A DNA stretch of 64,000 nt, taken from Neisseriaceae bacterium HSC-16F19 (lineage in GTDB: Bacteria; Pseudomonadota; Gammaproteobacteria; Burkholderiales; Neisseriaceae). Numbering within the stretch: position 1 is the first letter of the stretch; the number at the start of each line of letters is the position of its first letter. Shown in pieces: positions 1 to 8,210 of this stretch. The stretch lies in assembly GCF_024171525.1 (NCBI RefSeq), contig NZ_JALJZY010000005.1:62001-126000 (forward strand). Reading direction: 5' to 3'. The notes under the pieces are model-generated. The model made no database searches, had not been told where the DNA came from, and worked only from the letters and a program-made list of their open reading frames with translations. The position numbers and the translations under genes were made by a program.

Positions 1-2
1 TC

Positions 3-848
3 CGCGCCTATCTGGCTTCCGTGGGCAATCCGCCGGTGCGCCATGCCGCCATCGCCATTGCCAATCCCATCACCGGCGATTGGGTGCAGATGACCAACCA
101 CCATTGGGCGTTTTCCATCGAAACCACTCGTCAGGCGCTGCATTGGGACACGCTGATTCTGCTCAACGACTTTACCGCCCAGGCTTTGTCGATTCCGCTG
201 GTGGCCGAGCGAGAACTCGTGGCCGTGGGCGGCGGCAGCATCTTGCCCGGCGCGCCCAAGGCGGTTATCGGCCCCGGCACCGGCCTCGGTGTTTCCGGAC
301 TGATTCCGGCGGCGGAAGGCTATGTGCCGCTGGCAGGCGAGGGCGGCCATGTGAGTTTTTCGCCTTTTGACGACACCGAAATGTATTTGTGGCAATACGC
401 CAAACAAAAATACGGCCATGTGTCGGCGGAGCGTTTCCTCTCCGGCGCCGGTTTGAGCCTGATTTACGAGGCACTGGCGGCGCGCGAGCATGTGGAGCGC
501 CCGGCCTTGAGCGCGGCGGAAATCAGCGAGCGTGCCCTCGAAGGCCATGCCCCGCTGGCGCGCCTGAGCCTGGACATTTTCTGCGCCATGCTGGGCACGG
601 TGGCCGCCAATCTGGCACTGACCCTGGGCGCGCGTGGCGGCGTGTATCTGGTGGGCGGCATCCTGCCGCGCTTTATCGATTATTTCAAAACCTCGCCGTT
701 TCGCAGCCGTTTTGAAAGCAAAGGCCGCTTCGACGCTTATCTGGCCGCCATTCCGGTGTATGTGGTGCTGAGCAAACAGCCCGGCCTCACCGGCGCGGCG
801 GTGGCTTTGGAGCAGCATTTGCGGCATGAGGCTGCCTGGAAGTTGTAG
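3..848 (+). CDS. glk: Glucokinase, 5' end outside the window
   Basis: Phosphorylates glucose with ATP to glucose-6-phosphate, feeding the Entner-Doudoroff and pentose phosphate routes. The reading frame is open from the first bases, so the start and the N-terminal phosphate-binding loop lie outside; 281 residues are visible. They follow the proteobacterial Glk family closely: the [15 protein letters not shown] segment, the NDFTAQAL segment with the catalytic Asp, GPGTGLGVS, the GEGGHVSF motif, and [11 protein letters not shown] near the C-terminus. hexR follows on the same strand as in other Neisseriaceae, but about 500 bp of repeats separate them. Identification is confident; only the 5' end is missing. 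Confidence 0.95.
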   Translation, partial: RAYLASVGNPPVRHAAIAIANPITGDWVQMTNHHWAFSIETTRQALHWDTLILLNDFTAQALSIPLVAERELVAVGGGSILPGAPKAVIGPGTGLGVSGLIPAAEGYVPLAGEGGHVSFSPFDDTEMYLWQYAKQKYGHVSAERFLSGAGLSLIYEALAAREHVERPALSAAEISERALEGHAPLARLSLDIFCAMLGTVAANLALTLGARGGVYLVGGILPRFIDYFKTSPFRSRFESKGRFDAYLAAIPVYVVLSKQPGLTGAAVALEQHLRHEAAWKL

Positions 849-850
849 TT

Positions 851-919
851 GTAGGTTGGGTTGAAAACCCAACACTTGTGCAATGATAAGGGTTTGTTGG
901 GTCTGTCGACCCAACCTAC
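851..919. repeat. REP-like palindrome pair, GTAGGTTGGGTT type
   Basis: A hairpin starting GTAGGTTGGGTT is followed about 50 bases later by its inverted counterpart ending ACCCAACCTAC. A decayed third arm lies at 943-970. The GTAGG foot is shared with several other palindromes in this window although the internal bases differ. Such paired palindromes with a GTAG foot are the usual form of REP sequences moved by RAYT transposases; none is encoded here. Confidence 0.7.
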
Positions 920-968
920 GACTGCTTGTACAACGTTTAGGGTTGTTGGATCTCACGACCCAAGCTAC

Positions 969-1318
969 GGCTGCTGAAATATTTGGGCTTGTCTTCGGTT
1001 TAGATACCGAAACTTTCATCCAAGCACGTTTACGGCTACAGCCCTATCCGCTGGCGCAGCCGAACGGAGTGCGGTTTTTCGGGGAGAAAGGGCAAATCTG
1101 TTTGAGCAGCGCAGCTGCGAGTTGTTGCCCGCCCGAAAAACCGTGTGCAGTGAGGGAAGTTTGCGCAGCAAACCTGCAACCGCGGCCGCCTTTCTTTTGC
1201 CTTCTTTTCTTTGGCGGCGCAAAGAAAAGAAGGTGGCCGTGCGGCCATGAAGCACAAATTGCAATGCTGTGTAATGTGTACGACAAGGCAGCATAAATTT
1301 GTGCATTCAGGCAGCCTG
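969..1318. repeat. Large structured repeat, copy A (350 bp)
   Basis: One of four copies (others near 18931, 53127 and 63243). It begins at a decayed DUS and ends at an inverted DUS (1306-1317). The core from about 1031 to 1220 is nearly identical to copy C, with about three differences. Visible stems: 1072-1083 with 1132-1143 (12 bp perfect), 1159-1164 with 1168-1173, and a 14-bp perfect hairpin 1200-1213 / 1220-1233 with loop GCGGCG, enclosed by a GC-rich stem (1181-1190 with 1232-1241). Short open frames exist on both strands but have no ribosome-binding site and are not preserved at their ends. It fills most of the gap between glk and hexR. Confidence 0.85.
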
Positions 1319-1346
1319 TTATACCACCACAAACAGAGGAGACCGT

Positions 1347-2204
1347 ATGCTAGCCACCATCAGTCAAAAACTGCCCGATTTGTCCAAGGCCGAGCGCAAG
1401 GTGGGCGAGTGCGTGCTGGCCGACGCCAAATGGTTTGTGCACGCCGCGGTGGCCGATATTGCCCGCGAGGCGGATGTGAGCCAGCCCACGGTCATCCGTT
1501 TCTGCCGCAGCCTGGGCTATAAAGGACTGCCCGAATTCAAAATCAGCCTCTCCGCCAGCCTCGGCAACGGCGGCACGCCCTTTGTGCATGCAGAGCTGGA
1601 CAGCGGCGACTCCATGCACGAAGTGGTGGAAAAAGTATTGGGCAAAACCGCCGCGGCGGTGCTGGCCAGCCGTGCGGCTTTGTCCGAAACCGCGCTGGAG
1701 CAGGCGGTGGCGCTGCTGGCGCAGGCACGGCGGGTGGAATTTTACGGTGTCGGCAATTCCGGCATTGTGGCGCAGGACGCACAACACAAATTTTTCCGCT
1801 TCGGCGGTTCCACCGTGGCCTATACCGACAACCATGTGCAGCTGATGGCGGCCTCGGTGCTGGGGCCGCAGGACGTGGTGGTGGCGATTTCCCATTCCGG
1901 CTCTTCCGCCGACCTCATGGACGCGGTGGCGCTGGCCAAAGACAACGGCGCCGCGGTGATTGCCATTACCCGCGCTGCTTCGCCGCTGGCCGCCGCCGCC
2001 GATGTGCTGATTAATGTGCAGAGCCATGAAGACGGCAATACCTACGCGCCCATGGTGTCGCGCCTGCTGCAACTGATGGTGGTGGACATGCTCGCCATCG
2101 GCCTGGCGCTGCATTTGGGCGAAAACGTCAGCGATATTTTGGCCAAAACCAAGGACAGCATCCGCAAAAAACGGCGCCCCGACCCTGAGGACGGGCGCGT
2201 ATGA
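1347..2204 (+). CDS. hexR: HexR/RpiR-family transcriptional regulator
   Basis: Predicted repressor of central sugar metabolism genes (in relatives it binds upstream of zwf/edd/glk and responds to KDPG). 285 residues. Residues 36-57 (ADIAREADVSQPTVIRFCRS) form the helix-turn-helix; a sugar isomerase (SIS) domain spans about 129-260 with GVGNSG at 134-139 and SHSGSS at 182-187, the sugar-phosphate loop. The ATG at 1347 is chosen because AGAGGA lies 7 bases upstream at 1334-1339 and because family members begin close to MLATISQ; upstream in-frame codons fall in the repeat. In meningococci pgi follows hexR; here an acyl-CoA dehydrogenase follows instead. Confidence 0.9.
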   Translation: MLATISQKLPDLSKAERKVGECVLADAKWFVHAAVADIAREADVSQPTVIRFCRSLGYKGLPEFKISLSASLGNGGTPFVHAELDSGDSMHEVVEKVLGKTAAAVLASRAALSETALEQAVALLAQARRVEFYGVGNSGIVAQDAQHKFFRFGGSTVAYTDNHVQLMAASVLGPQDVVVAISHSGSSADLMDAVALAKDNGAAVIAITRAASPLAAAADVLINVQSHEDGNTYAPMVSRLLQLMVVDMLAIGLALHLGENVSDILAKTKDSIRKKRRPDPEDGRV

Positions 2205-2269
2205 ATTGAGAAAAATCCCCGTCTGTGGCAGAATAGAAGCTCTAAACACCCGAACATCCAGAGCCGAAT

Positions 2270-3736
2270 ATGCATCCTGCCCATTCCGCTGCGCTGTTGT
2301 CCATGGACAGCAGCGTTTTTCTGCAGCACATCAGCGACGCCTTCCGCCATGTTTTCGACAATCCGGACAAGGCCGGCATCAGCCTGATGCAGTATCTTCC
2401 CGAAGACCAATGGCGCTACCTGAAAGAGCAGGGGCTGCTGTTGCCGTTTCTGCCGCCCGAATGGGGCGGCCGCCCACACAACCAGTTTGAAATCCAGGAA
2501 GTGTTGCGCATTGCCGGACATTACGGCGTGGGCGTCACCCTGCGCACCGGCATCGAAGGCGCGCTGGTGTTGCAGCCTTTGACCGAATTCGGCAATGAAG
2601 CCGTGATTCGTGCCGGTTTGGATTTGATTTTCCGCGGCGAGGGCGGCGGTTTGGCGATTACCGAACCAGCCGTGTCCGGATCGGCCATTGCCCGCGAAAT
2701 GCAGTCGGCCTACGAGCACATCGGCAACGGCCGCATCCGCCTGACCGCGCGCAAATACTGGCAGGGCAATTCCCAGGGCGATTTTTTGCTGGTGGCCGCC
2801 AAGGAGCGCAGCAACGGCCGTTTGGGCAAAAACATCAGCCTGATTTTCGTGCCGCGCGAGCATATCCGCTGCGATGTGTTGCAGTCCGAGGGTTTGCGCG
2901 CCGTGCGTTACGCTGTCAACCACATCGACGCCGAACTGCCTGCCGACTATGTGATGTCGCTTAATGTGGGCGAAGCGGGCAGCCTGCGCACCTTCCAAAA
3001 CATCTTTATCCGCAGCCGTTTGCAGCTGATCGGCATGACCCACGGCATCATCGAGCACATTGCCGAAACCGTGGTCAACTACGCCAAAACCGCCATCCCC
3101 TTTGTGGCGCGCGAAATCCACGAAATCAACCGCCGCCGCGGCGTTTCCGCCGTGCTCTATGACTACACCTGCACCGAAGTCACGCCGGAAAAACCGGTGT
3201 CCGGCCAGCTGTTGGAAGCCAATGTGATTAAAGCGCTGGCTACGGAGTACACCTATGCCGCCGCCCAGACCGCACAAAAACTGCTGGGCGCCAAAGGCTT
3301 TGAATTCGGCCACCCCTTGAGCACCATTGCGCTGGACATCCGCCCCTTCACCATTTTTGAAGGCCCCAACGACATGCTGTATGCGGAGATTTTCGACCAG
3401 TTTGCCAAGCCCAACGATGCCGAGCGCGAGGCCGGGGTGAAAATCGACAAAAACCAAAACCTGTGGCAGCGTCTGGTTGACGACAGCCGTTTTTCAGGCA
3501 GCCGCAGCGCCGCGGCCGCCGAACACGCCGCTTTGGCCGAAGTGCGTGCCCAGTTGAAACACACCGGTTTTGGCGATGTGGATGCGCTGCAAAAAGTGTT
3601 TGTCGGCCGCATTCTGGCCAAGTGGTTTGTGCTGGCGCGTTGCGAAGATGCCGACACCTTCGCCTTCCTCGTGCGCGAAATCCGCAAAGACGGCTTGGAA
3701 TGGCAGGATGCGCTGGCAGAGCCGGAGCAGGGATAA
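2270..3736 (+). CDS. Acyl-CoA dehydrogenase family protein
   Basis: Likely FAD-dependent oxidation of an acyl-CoA; the chain-length preference cannot be read from the sequence. 488 residues. Middle-domain motif AITEPAVSGSA at 129-139 matches the flavin/substrate segment (usual form ALTEP-GSD), and TIFEGPND at 361-368 carries Glu364 where many family members have the catalytic base. An extra C-terminal segment after about 400 goes beyond the usual 380-residue length. The start is either 2270 or the internal ATG at 2303. A strong terminator follows directly. The gene sits where pgi would be in the classical neisserial glk-hexR-pgi order. Confidence 0.8.
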   Translation: MHPAHSAALLSMDSSVFLQHISDAFRHVFDNPDKAGISLMQYLPEDQWRYLKEQGLLLPFLPPEWGGRPHNQFEIQEVLRIAGHYGVGVTLRTGIEGALVLQPLTEFGNEAVIRAGLDLIFRGEGGGLAITEPAVSGSAIAREMQSAYEHIGNGRIRLTARKYWQGNSQGDFLLVAAKERSNGRLGKNISLIFVPREHIRCDVLQSEGLRAVRYAVNHIDAELPADYVMSLNVGEAGSLRTFQNIFIRSRLQLIGMTHGIIEHIAETVVNYAKTAIPFVAREIHEINRRRGVSAVLYDYTCTEVTPEKPVSGQLLEANVIKALATEYTYAAAQTAQKLLGAKGFEFGHPLSTIALDIRPFTIFEGPNDMLYAEIFDQFAKPNDAEREAGVKIDKNQNLWQRLVDDSRFSGSRSAAAAEHAALAEVRAQLKHTGFGDVDALQKVFVGRILAKWFVLARCEDADTFAFLVREIRKDGLEWQDALAEPEQG

Positions 3737-3762
3737 AAAAGGCGGGCAATGCCCGCTTTTTT
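3735..3762 (+). terminator. Rho-independent terminator
   Basis: GCGGGC-AAT-GCCCGC stem (3742-3756) with A-tract before and T-run after, immediately after the acyl-CoA dehydrogenase stop. Confidence 0.9.
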
Positions 3763-3817
3763 GTTTTAGCTTCGCAGAAACGCACTGCGTTCGTTTCAGG
3801 CAGCCTGAGGAGACGAT

Positions 3818-4381
3818 ATGAACAAACCAACCCCTTATACGTGGGAACAATACCAAACCGAACACCAGGTCGAGGCATTGTGGTACCGCCTGTGTGTGGA
3901 AGCTGCGGCGGTGGCGGCGTGGGAGAGCGGCGGCAGGCCCATCAACGGTTTGGCCTTCAATGTCCATTCTCTCTACGGCACGTTTTTCCTGTCTTACAAC
4001 GTGGCCGAAGAAGGTGAAACCGGTGTCACGCTACAGGCCCAAGGTTATTACCCGCCCGACTGGAGCGATGAAATCAACCCGGCGGTGTATGCCGTGTTCG
4101 AGCAGGGTTGGGAGGCGCAGCACCGTTTGGCCATTGAGGCGATTATGTACGGCTTGGGGGATGAGATAACGGGCGATGAGCAGGCATTTGACGACTTCAG
4201 CCGTGGATTTCTCACCAGTTGCCGCCGGGTGATGGTGCGCTTGCAGGATGACGGCGTGTGGGCACAAGCCTTGAATTTGACCGGGGATTGCTGGTATCAG
4301 GTCACGGAAATCGATGCCGACCAAGACGAAGAAGAACGCCTGTTGGAGGAGGTACGTGCGCAAATGCACGGTGGCGGATAA
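3818..4381 (+). CDS. Hypothetical protein, DUF4303-like at best
   Basis: 187 residues, soluble, acidic, no signal peptide or membrane segment. The ATG at 3818 follows a DUS (3796-3807) and a GAGGAG Shine-Dalgarno (3807-3812). The N-terminal half is rich in aromatic residues (WEQYQ, LWYRLCVEA) and the C-terminus is acidic. I do not recognise the family with certainty; the overall pattern faintly resembles DUF4303-type proteins found near contact-dependent or toxin immunity genes, but no toxin is adjacent. It stands alone between a terminator and a REP element. Confidence 0.6.
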   Translation: MNKPTPYTWEQYQTEHQVEALWYRLCVEAAAVAAWESGGRPINGLAFNVHSLYGTFFLSYNVAEEGETGVTLQAQGYYPPDWSDEINPAVYAVFEQGWEAQHRLAIEAIMYGLGDEITGDEQAFDDFSRGFLTSCRRVMVRLQDDGVWAQALNLTGDCWYQVTEIDADQDEEERLLEEVRAQMHGGG

Positions 4382-4388
4382 ATATCGT

Positions 4389-4466
4389 GTAGGGTGGGCA
4401 TGCTTGCCCACCATCATCTTTGTTTATCAGCAGCTTAAAATGGTGGGCAGGCATGGCTACCCTACC
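4389..4466. repeat. REP-like palindrome pair, GTAGGGTGGGCA type
   Basis: GTAGGGTGGGCATGCTTGCC hairpin, a 26-base spacer, then the inverted hairpin ending CCCTAC. A close relative sits at 61935-62013, sharing both arms and the AATTTAAA/CTTAAAA-like spacer layout. Confidence 0.75.
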
Positions 4467-4514
4467 CGCGACTTGGGTTGTGTAAAGACTTCAGAATGCT
4501 TTTCAGGCAGCCAA

Positions 4515-4543
4515 ACAAAAAACGGAGCATTCATGCTCCGTTT
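4515..4543 (-). terminator. Terminator of ridA
   Basis: ACGGAGCAT/ATGCTCCGT stem (4522-4541); on the minus strand it is followed by TTTTTTG. Confidence 0.85.
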
Positions 4544-4563
4544 CTTGTTTGCAGAACGTGCGC

Positions 4564-4914
4564 TTATTTCTGTACTGCGGTCAGCTTGATTTCCACTTTC
4601 CATTTCGGATTGGCCAAGGCTGCCTGAACGCAGGCGCGGGCGGGGGTGGCGCCGGGCGCAACCCAGGCATCCCAAGCCACATTCACGGCGGCATAATCGG
4701 CCAAGTCGGGCAAGTAGATCACCGCCTCGCAGATATGCGCCTTGTCGGAACCGCAGGCGGCGAGGATGGCATCTACCTGCTCCAGAATATCGGCGGTTTG
4801 GGCGGTGGCATCGGCGTCTTCATTGCGCGGCACCTGTCCGGCCAGAAAAACAAAACCGTTGGCCACGGTGGCCTCGGACAAACGCGGACCGGCTTGGTAA
4901 TGCTGTATGCTCAT
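4564..4914 (-). CDS. RidA family protein (reactive enamine/imine deaminase-like)
   Basis: RidA/YjgF/UK114 family; canonical members hydrolyse reactive enamine/imine intermediates of PLP enzymes to keto acids and ammonia. 116 residues. Conserved family features: FLAGQVPR at about 23-30, Arg93 in the TPARAC segment (the substrate carboxylate-binding arginine of RidA) and the C-terminal KVEIKLTAV with Glu109. The presence of the arginine suggests a catalytically competent member, but several paralogous subfamilies exist, so I leave the symbol empty. It is a single gene with its own terminator. Confidence 0.85.
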   Translation of the reverse strand: MSIQHYQAGPRLSEATVANGFVFLAGQVPRNEDADATAQTADILEQVDAILAACGSDKAHICEAVIYLPDLADYAAVNVAWDAWVAPGATPARACVQAALANPKWKVEIKLTAVQK

Positions 4915-4950
4915 GGTGTTTCCTTATGGGGCGGAATGAAAAAGGGGATT

Positions 4951-5130
4951 TATAGTCATTTAACACAGAACGATACGGCGTTGCTGCGCCCAGCTCGAAG
5001 AGAACGATTTTGTAAGCCGCTAAAGCGGCAACAAAATCAGTTCCGTACTATCTGTACTGTCTGTCCCACGGGACTTCGCTACGCTCGCGGCTTTTTGCTG
5101 CCTTGTCTCGTTCTGAGTTATTCGACTATA
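4951..5130. mobile_element. Correia-like element (CREE), long form
   Basis: 180 bp bounded by TATAGTCATTTAACACAGAA and the inverted end GAGTTATTCGACTATA. The interior has the hallmarks of neisserial Correia elements: ACGGCGTTGC, CGTACTATCTGTACTGTCTG and CGCGGC-TTGCTGCCTTGTC. It keeps the central module (about 4993-5045, containing GAAGAGAACGATT) that short copies lack. Begins and ends with TA, in keeping with TA target insertion. Confidence 0.8.
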
Positions 5131-5166
5131 TGTTAACATAAGCCCATCCTGCACAGAAGCCGCCCC

Positions 5167-5649
5167 ATGAGCAAAAACAAATACCCCGTCACCCCCGCCA
5201 TCCGCTTTTTGCGCGCACACCGGATTCCGTTTGAGATGCACGAATACGATTATGTCGAACACGGCGGTGCCGCGCGTTCGGCCGAGTGTTTGGGCGTGGA
5301 CGTGCATTGCGTGGTCAAAACCATCGTGTTGGCCAATGAGCGCAAACAGGGGCTGATGGTGCTGATGTACGGCGACAAGCAGGTGTCCACCCGCCAACTG
5401 GCGCGGCTGTTGGATATGAAGCATATCAACACCGCCGATGCCGCACAGGCCACGCGTTGGACGGGTTATCTTTTCGGCGGCACCAGCCCTTTCGGCAGCA
5501 AAACCGCCTTGCCGGTGTATGTGGAGGCGGGCATTTACGACTTGCCGCGCATTTATATCAACGGCGGCAAACGCGGCTTTTTGGTGTCTCTGGAGCCGCA
5601 ATACCTGGCCTGTTTGCAGCCGCAAAGCGTGGAAGTGGCGGTGGATTAG
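5167..5649 (+). CDS. ybaK: Cys-tRNA(Pro)/Cys-tRNA(Cys) deacylase YbaK
   Basis: Trans-editing enzyme that hydrolyses misacylated Cys-tRNA(Pro). 160 residues, the normal family length. The catalytic lysine is Lys51 in the HCVVKTIVL segment (equivalent of E. coli Lys46); other signatures are YLFGGTSPFGSK near residues 100-111 and RIYINGGKRGFLVSL near the C-terminus. It starts ATG 5167, 37 bases after the Correia-like element, so its promoter may lie in or be affected by that repeat. A shared terminator with a DUS separates it from convergent yidC. Confidence 0.9.
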   Translation: MSKNKYPVTPAIRFLRAHRIPFEMHEYDYVEHGGAARSAECLGVDVHCVVKTIVLANERKQGLMVLMYGDKQVSTRQLARLLDMKHINTADAAQATRWTGYLFGGTSPFGSKTALPVYVEAGIYDLPRIYINGGKRGFLVSLEPQYLACLQPQSVEVAVD

Positions 5650-5654
5650 TTATC

Positions 5655-5689
5655 AAAAAACCGTTTCAGGCAGCCTGAAACGGTTTTTT
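5655..5689. terminator. Bidirectional DUS-containing terminator
   Basis: AAAAAACCGTTTCAGG / CCTGAAACGGTTTTTT stem between convergent ybaK and yidC; the stem includes a DUS core. Confidence 0.9.
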
Positions 5690-5704
5690 GAGCTTTAGGG
5701 GAAA

Positions 5705-7354
5705 TCAATCCACATGGCCGTGCGGGTTTTTCTTCTGCTTGGCTTCAATGGCACGGTTGATATACCACTGTTGGCCGATGGTCAGAATATTGTTCGACAA
5801 CCAGTACAGCACCAGACCTGCCGGGAAGAAGAAGAACATCACCGAGAAAATGATGGGCATGATTTTCATCATTTTCGCCTGCATCGGGTCGGTAGGCGGC
5901 GGGTTGAGTGAGGTTTGGATAAACATGGTCACCGCCATCAGGATGGGCAGCACGTAATAGGGGTCGGTGCGGCCCAAGTCGGTAATCCAGCCTATCCACG
6001 GTGCCTGACGCAATTCTACTGAAGAAAACAGCGCCCAATACAGACCGATAAATACCGGAATCTGAATCAGCATGGGCAGGCAGCCGCCCAAGGGGTTGAT
6101 TTTCTCTTTTTTATAGAGATCCATCATCGCCTGCTGCATTTTCATGCGGTCGTCGCCGTGCTGCTCGCGCAAAGCCTGCAGGCGCGGCGCCACGGCACGC
6201 ATTTTCGCCATGGAGCGGTAAGAAGCGGCGGTGAGCGGCCAGAACACGATTTTGACGATAATGGTCAGCAGCACGATGGCCCAGCCCCAGTTGCCGACAA
6301 AATCATGCAGCTTGTTCAAGAGCCAAAACAGCGGCGCGGCAAACAGGTGTACCTTGCCGTAGTCTTTCACCAAGTGCAGATTGTCGGCCACCTGGGTGAT
6401 GACGGAATAAGTCTGCGGACCGGCATAGAGCTGGGTCGGGAATTGCAGTGTGGTGCCGTCGGCAATGCCGGGCAGGGTGGTGCGCACACCGGCGGAATAC
6501 AGGCCGTCATTGCGTTTGCGGATGTCGATTTGACAGGTAGCAGTGGCACAAATGCTGTCGCCGCCTTTGGGTTGCAGAATCCAGGTGGTGGCAAAATAGT
6601 GCTGGATCATGCCCACCCAGCCGGTCTGGGTTTTGCGCACATAATCGGCCTGGTCGCGGCCGCTGCTGAAATCGCTGTCCAAATCTTTGAACGGCACTTT
6701 TTCAAACTCGCCCTCGGGGGTGTAGAGCACCGGGCCGGTATAGGTTTGGTCGAAATAGCCGCTGCCCTCGGGTTCGCTGCCGTCACGCAAGAGGCGGTAG
6801 GCGGCATCCAGTTGCAGCGGTTTGCCGCTTTGGTTGCGGATGTCGAAACGCACATCCACGGTATAGCTGCCTTTGCGGAAGGTATAGACCTTGTCCACCT
6901 GTACGCCGTCGGTTTCCGGCGCGCTCAGACGCACTTCCACCGCATCGCCTTCCAAGGTGTATTCCTTTTTCTCGGCGCTAAAGGGCACGTCTTTGAGCAG
7001 GAATTCGCCCGCCGGGGTCAAGAGGGCGGATTGGGCGATGTATTGGTGTGTTTCGCTGTCATCCAGCAAGACAAAATCTTTGCTGGCGTCCGAGGTGGCA
7101 TTGTGTTTGAGCAAGACCAGACGGCGCAAATCGCCGCTTTTCTCGTCTAGGGTGGCGCGCACGGTGTCGGTGGTGACCACGATGGGCGTGGTTTGCAGCA
7201 GGGCCGAGTCGACTCTGTTGGCGGCGGCCGGTGCGCTTTGTTGGGTGGCGTTTTGGGCCGTGGCGGCGGGTTTGGGGGTGGGGAAGAAGTATTCCCAGCC
7301 CATCAAAATCAGCAGCGCCAGGGCAAAAAACGTCATCAGGCGTTTGAAGTCCAT
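5705..7354 (-). CDS. yidC: Membrane protein insertase YidC
   Basis: Inserts and folds inner-membrane proteins, alone or with SecYEG. 549 residues, the usual Gram-negative length. Residues 7-20 are the first membrane helix; residues about 25-340 are the large periplasmic domain with a low-complexity Ala/Gln linker after the helix; the conserved core follows with five helices, including NWGWAIVLLTIIVKIVFWPL, the cytoplasmic coiled loop (KMRAVAPRLQALREQ), INPLGGCLPMLIQIP and the last helix FPAGLVLYWLSNN. Downstream of yidD in the conserved rpmH-rnpA-yidD-yidC order. Confidence 0.97.
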   Translation of the reverse strand: MDFKRLMTFFALALLILMGWEYFFPTPKPAATAQNATQQSAPAAANRVDSALLQTTPIVVTTDTVRATLDEKSGDLRRLVLLKHNATSDASKDFVLLDDSETHQYIAQSALLTPAGEFLLKDVPFSAEKKEYTLEGDAVEVRLSAPETDGVQVDKVYTFRKGSYTVDVRFDIRNQSGKPLQLDAAYRLLRDGSEPEGSGYFDQTYTGPVLYTPEGEFEKVPFKDLDSDFSSGRDQADYVRKTQTGWVGMIQHYFATTWILQPKGGDSICATATCQIDIRKRNDGLYSAGVRTTLPGIADGTTLQFPTQLYAGPQTYSVITQVADNLHLVKDYGKVHLFAAPLFWLLNKLHDFVGNWGWAIVLLTIIVKIVFWPLTAASYRSMAKMRAVAPRLQALREQHGDDRMKMQQAMMDLYKKEKINPLGGCLPMLIQIPVFIGLYWALFSSVELRQAPWIGWITDLGRTDPYYVLPILMAVTMFIQTSLNPPPTDPMQAKMMKIMPIIFSVMFFFFPAGLVLYWLSNNILTIGQQWYINRAIEAKQKKNPHGHVD

Positions 7355-7405
7355 GGTTGTTCCGTTGATGGTGAACGAGGGTTCGGCTTAATAAATAATA
7401 GAGGT

Positions 7406-7615
7406 TCAGGGAACCGGGTCGTGTCCGCAGCCGCCCCAAGGGTGGCAGCGGGCGATGCGTTTGGCGGCCAGCCAGCCGCCTTTGAGGGCGCCGTATTTGC
7501 GGATGGCTTCCACCGCATATTGCGAGCAGGTGGGGGTATAGCGGCAGCGCGGCGGCAGCATCGGGCTGATGGCGTATTGGTAAAAGCGCACCAGCGCAAT
7601 CATCAGGCGTTTCAT
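7406..7615 (-). CDS. yidD: Membrane protein insertion efficiency factor YidD
   Basis: Small membrane-associated helper of YidC. 69 residues from the ATG at 7615; an in-frame ATG at 7624 would add three residues. Signature features are YQYAISPML, the cysteine motif RYTPTCSQY, the [16 protein letters not shown] segment and the glycine-rich end. Lies between rnpA (11-base gap) and yidC. Confidence 0.93.
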   Translation of the reverse strand: MKRLMIALVRFYQYAISPMLPPRCRYTPTCSQYAVEAIRKYGALKGGWLAAKRIARCHPWGGCGHDPVP

Positions 7616-7625
7616 GGCAGGCACT

Positions 7626-7976
7626 TCACGGTGCAGGGCGCCCGGATGCGAGCAGTACGGTTTCCAAAACCTGCCACACCGCCGCCTGCTGTGTCCGTCC
7701 GAAGGGTGCGCGCACGCGCACGATGATGTCTTCGGCAGGCAGGCGGTGGCGGTTGAGGCGGAACCATTCGCGGATGCAGCGCTTCATATAGTTGCGCTTG
7801 TTGGCGCGTTTGGCGGCTTTTTTGCCCACCACCAGCCCCAAGCGGGCATGACCCAGGGTATTGGGCGCGCGCAGGATTTGCAGCCAGTCGCGGCTTTTTT
7901 GCCGCCGTAAAGCAAAAACGGATGAAAATTCATCCGTTTTGAGCAGGCGGTATTGTTTACCGAAACGGTAATCCAC
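7626..7976 (-). CDS. rnpA: Ribonuclease P protein component
   Basis: Basic protein subunit of RNase P, which matures tRNA 5' ends. 116 residues from a GTG start at 7976; homologues begin [16 protein letters not shown], which fixes this start despite a poor Shine-Dalgarno. The RNR-type signature reads [20 protein letters not shown] (about residues 46-65). The frame is open further upstream, but that sequence overlaps rpmH on the same strand in another frame and is not rnpA-like. Expressed with rpmH. Confidence 0.93.
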   Translation of the reverse strand: MDYRFGKQYRLLKTDEFSSVFALRRQKSRDWLQILRAPNTLGHARLGLVVGKKAAKRANKRNYMKRCIREWFRLNRHRLPAEDIIVRVRAPFGRTQQAAVWQVLETVLLASGRPAP

Positions 7977-7984
7977 AAACAATA

Positions 7985-8119
7985 TTACACGGCCAGGCGT
8001 TTGCGGCCTTTGGCGCGGCGCGCAGCCAAGACGGCACGGCCGCCGCGGGTTTTGCTGCGGACCAGGAAACCGTGGGTGCGTTTGCGGCGGGTAACAGACG
8101 GTTGGTAAGTGCGTTTCAT
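7985..8119 (-). CDS. rpmH: 50S ribosomal protein L34
   Basis: 44-residue, very basic protein reading [18 protein letters not shown] and so on to KGRKRLAV, a full match to L34. An AGGA Shine-Dalgarno lies at 8127-8130 on the minus strand. First gene of the rpmH-rnpA-yidD-yidC operon, divergent from dnaA, the classic arrangement around bacterial dnaA. Confidence 0.97.
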   Translation of the reverse strand: MKRTYQPSVTRRKRTHGFLVRSKTRGGRAVLAARRAKGRKRLAV

Positions 8120-8157
8120 GATGCTTCCTAAAAGTATTCAGATAAATAAAACGCGCC

Positions 8158-8186
8158 ATTACACCGCATAAACCTTGTTTTGTCAA
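8158..8186 (-). promoter_or_regulatory. rpmH operon promoter
   Basis: On the minus strand TTGACA (8181-8186) and TGTAAT (8158-8163) are separated by exactly 17 bases; the predicted start site is about 30 bases before the rpmH ATG. A near-consensus sigma-70 promoter. Confidence 0.8.
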
Positions 8187-8210
8187 TGCTTGTGGCGGTA
8201 GGTGCCGTTG

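Noticed and set aside
1016..1332. Short open frames on both strands in the four large repeats that encode similar peptides (e.g. with AFLLPSFLWRRKE)
   Set aside because: The frames have no ribosome-binding site, different starts and ends in each copy, and change in the alternative 3' module; the similarity is explained by DNA-level conservation. Left as part of the repeat, though a translated peptide is not excluded.
2042..3457. Long antisense frame across hexR and the acyl-CoA dehydrogenase
   Set aside because: Spans two real genes on the other strand and has no family character.
8000..8186. Extended rnpA frame starting at 8186
   Set aside because: It would overlap all of rpmH; RnpA homologues begin at DYRFG, fixing GTG 7976.
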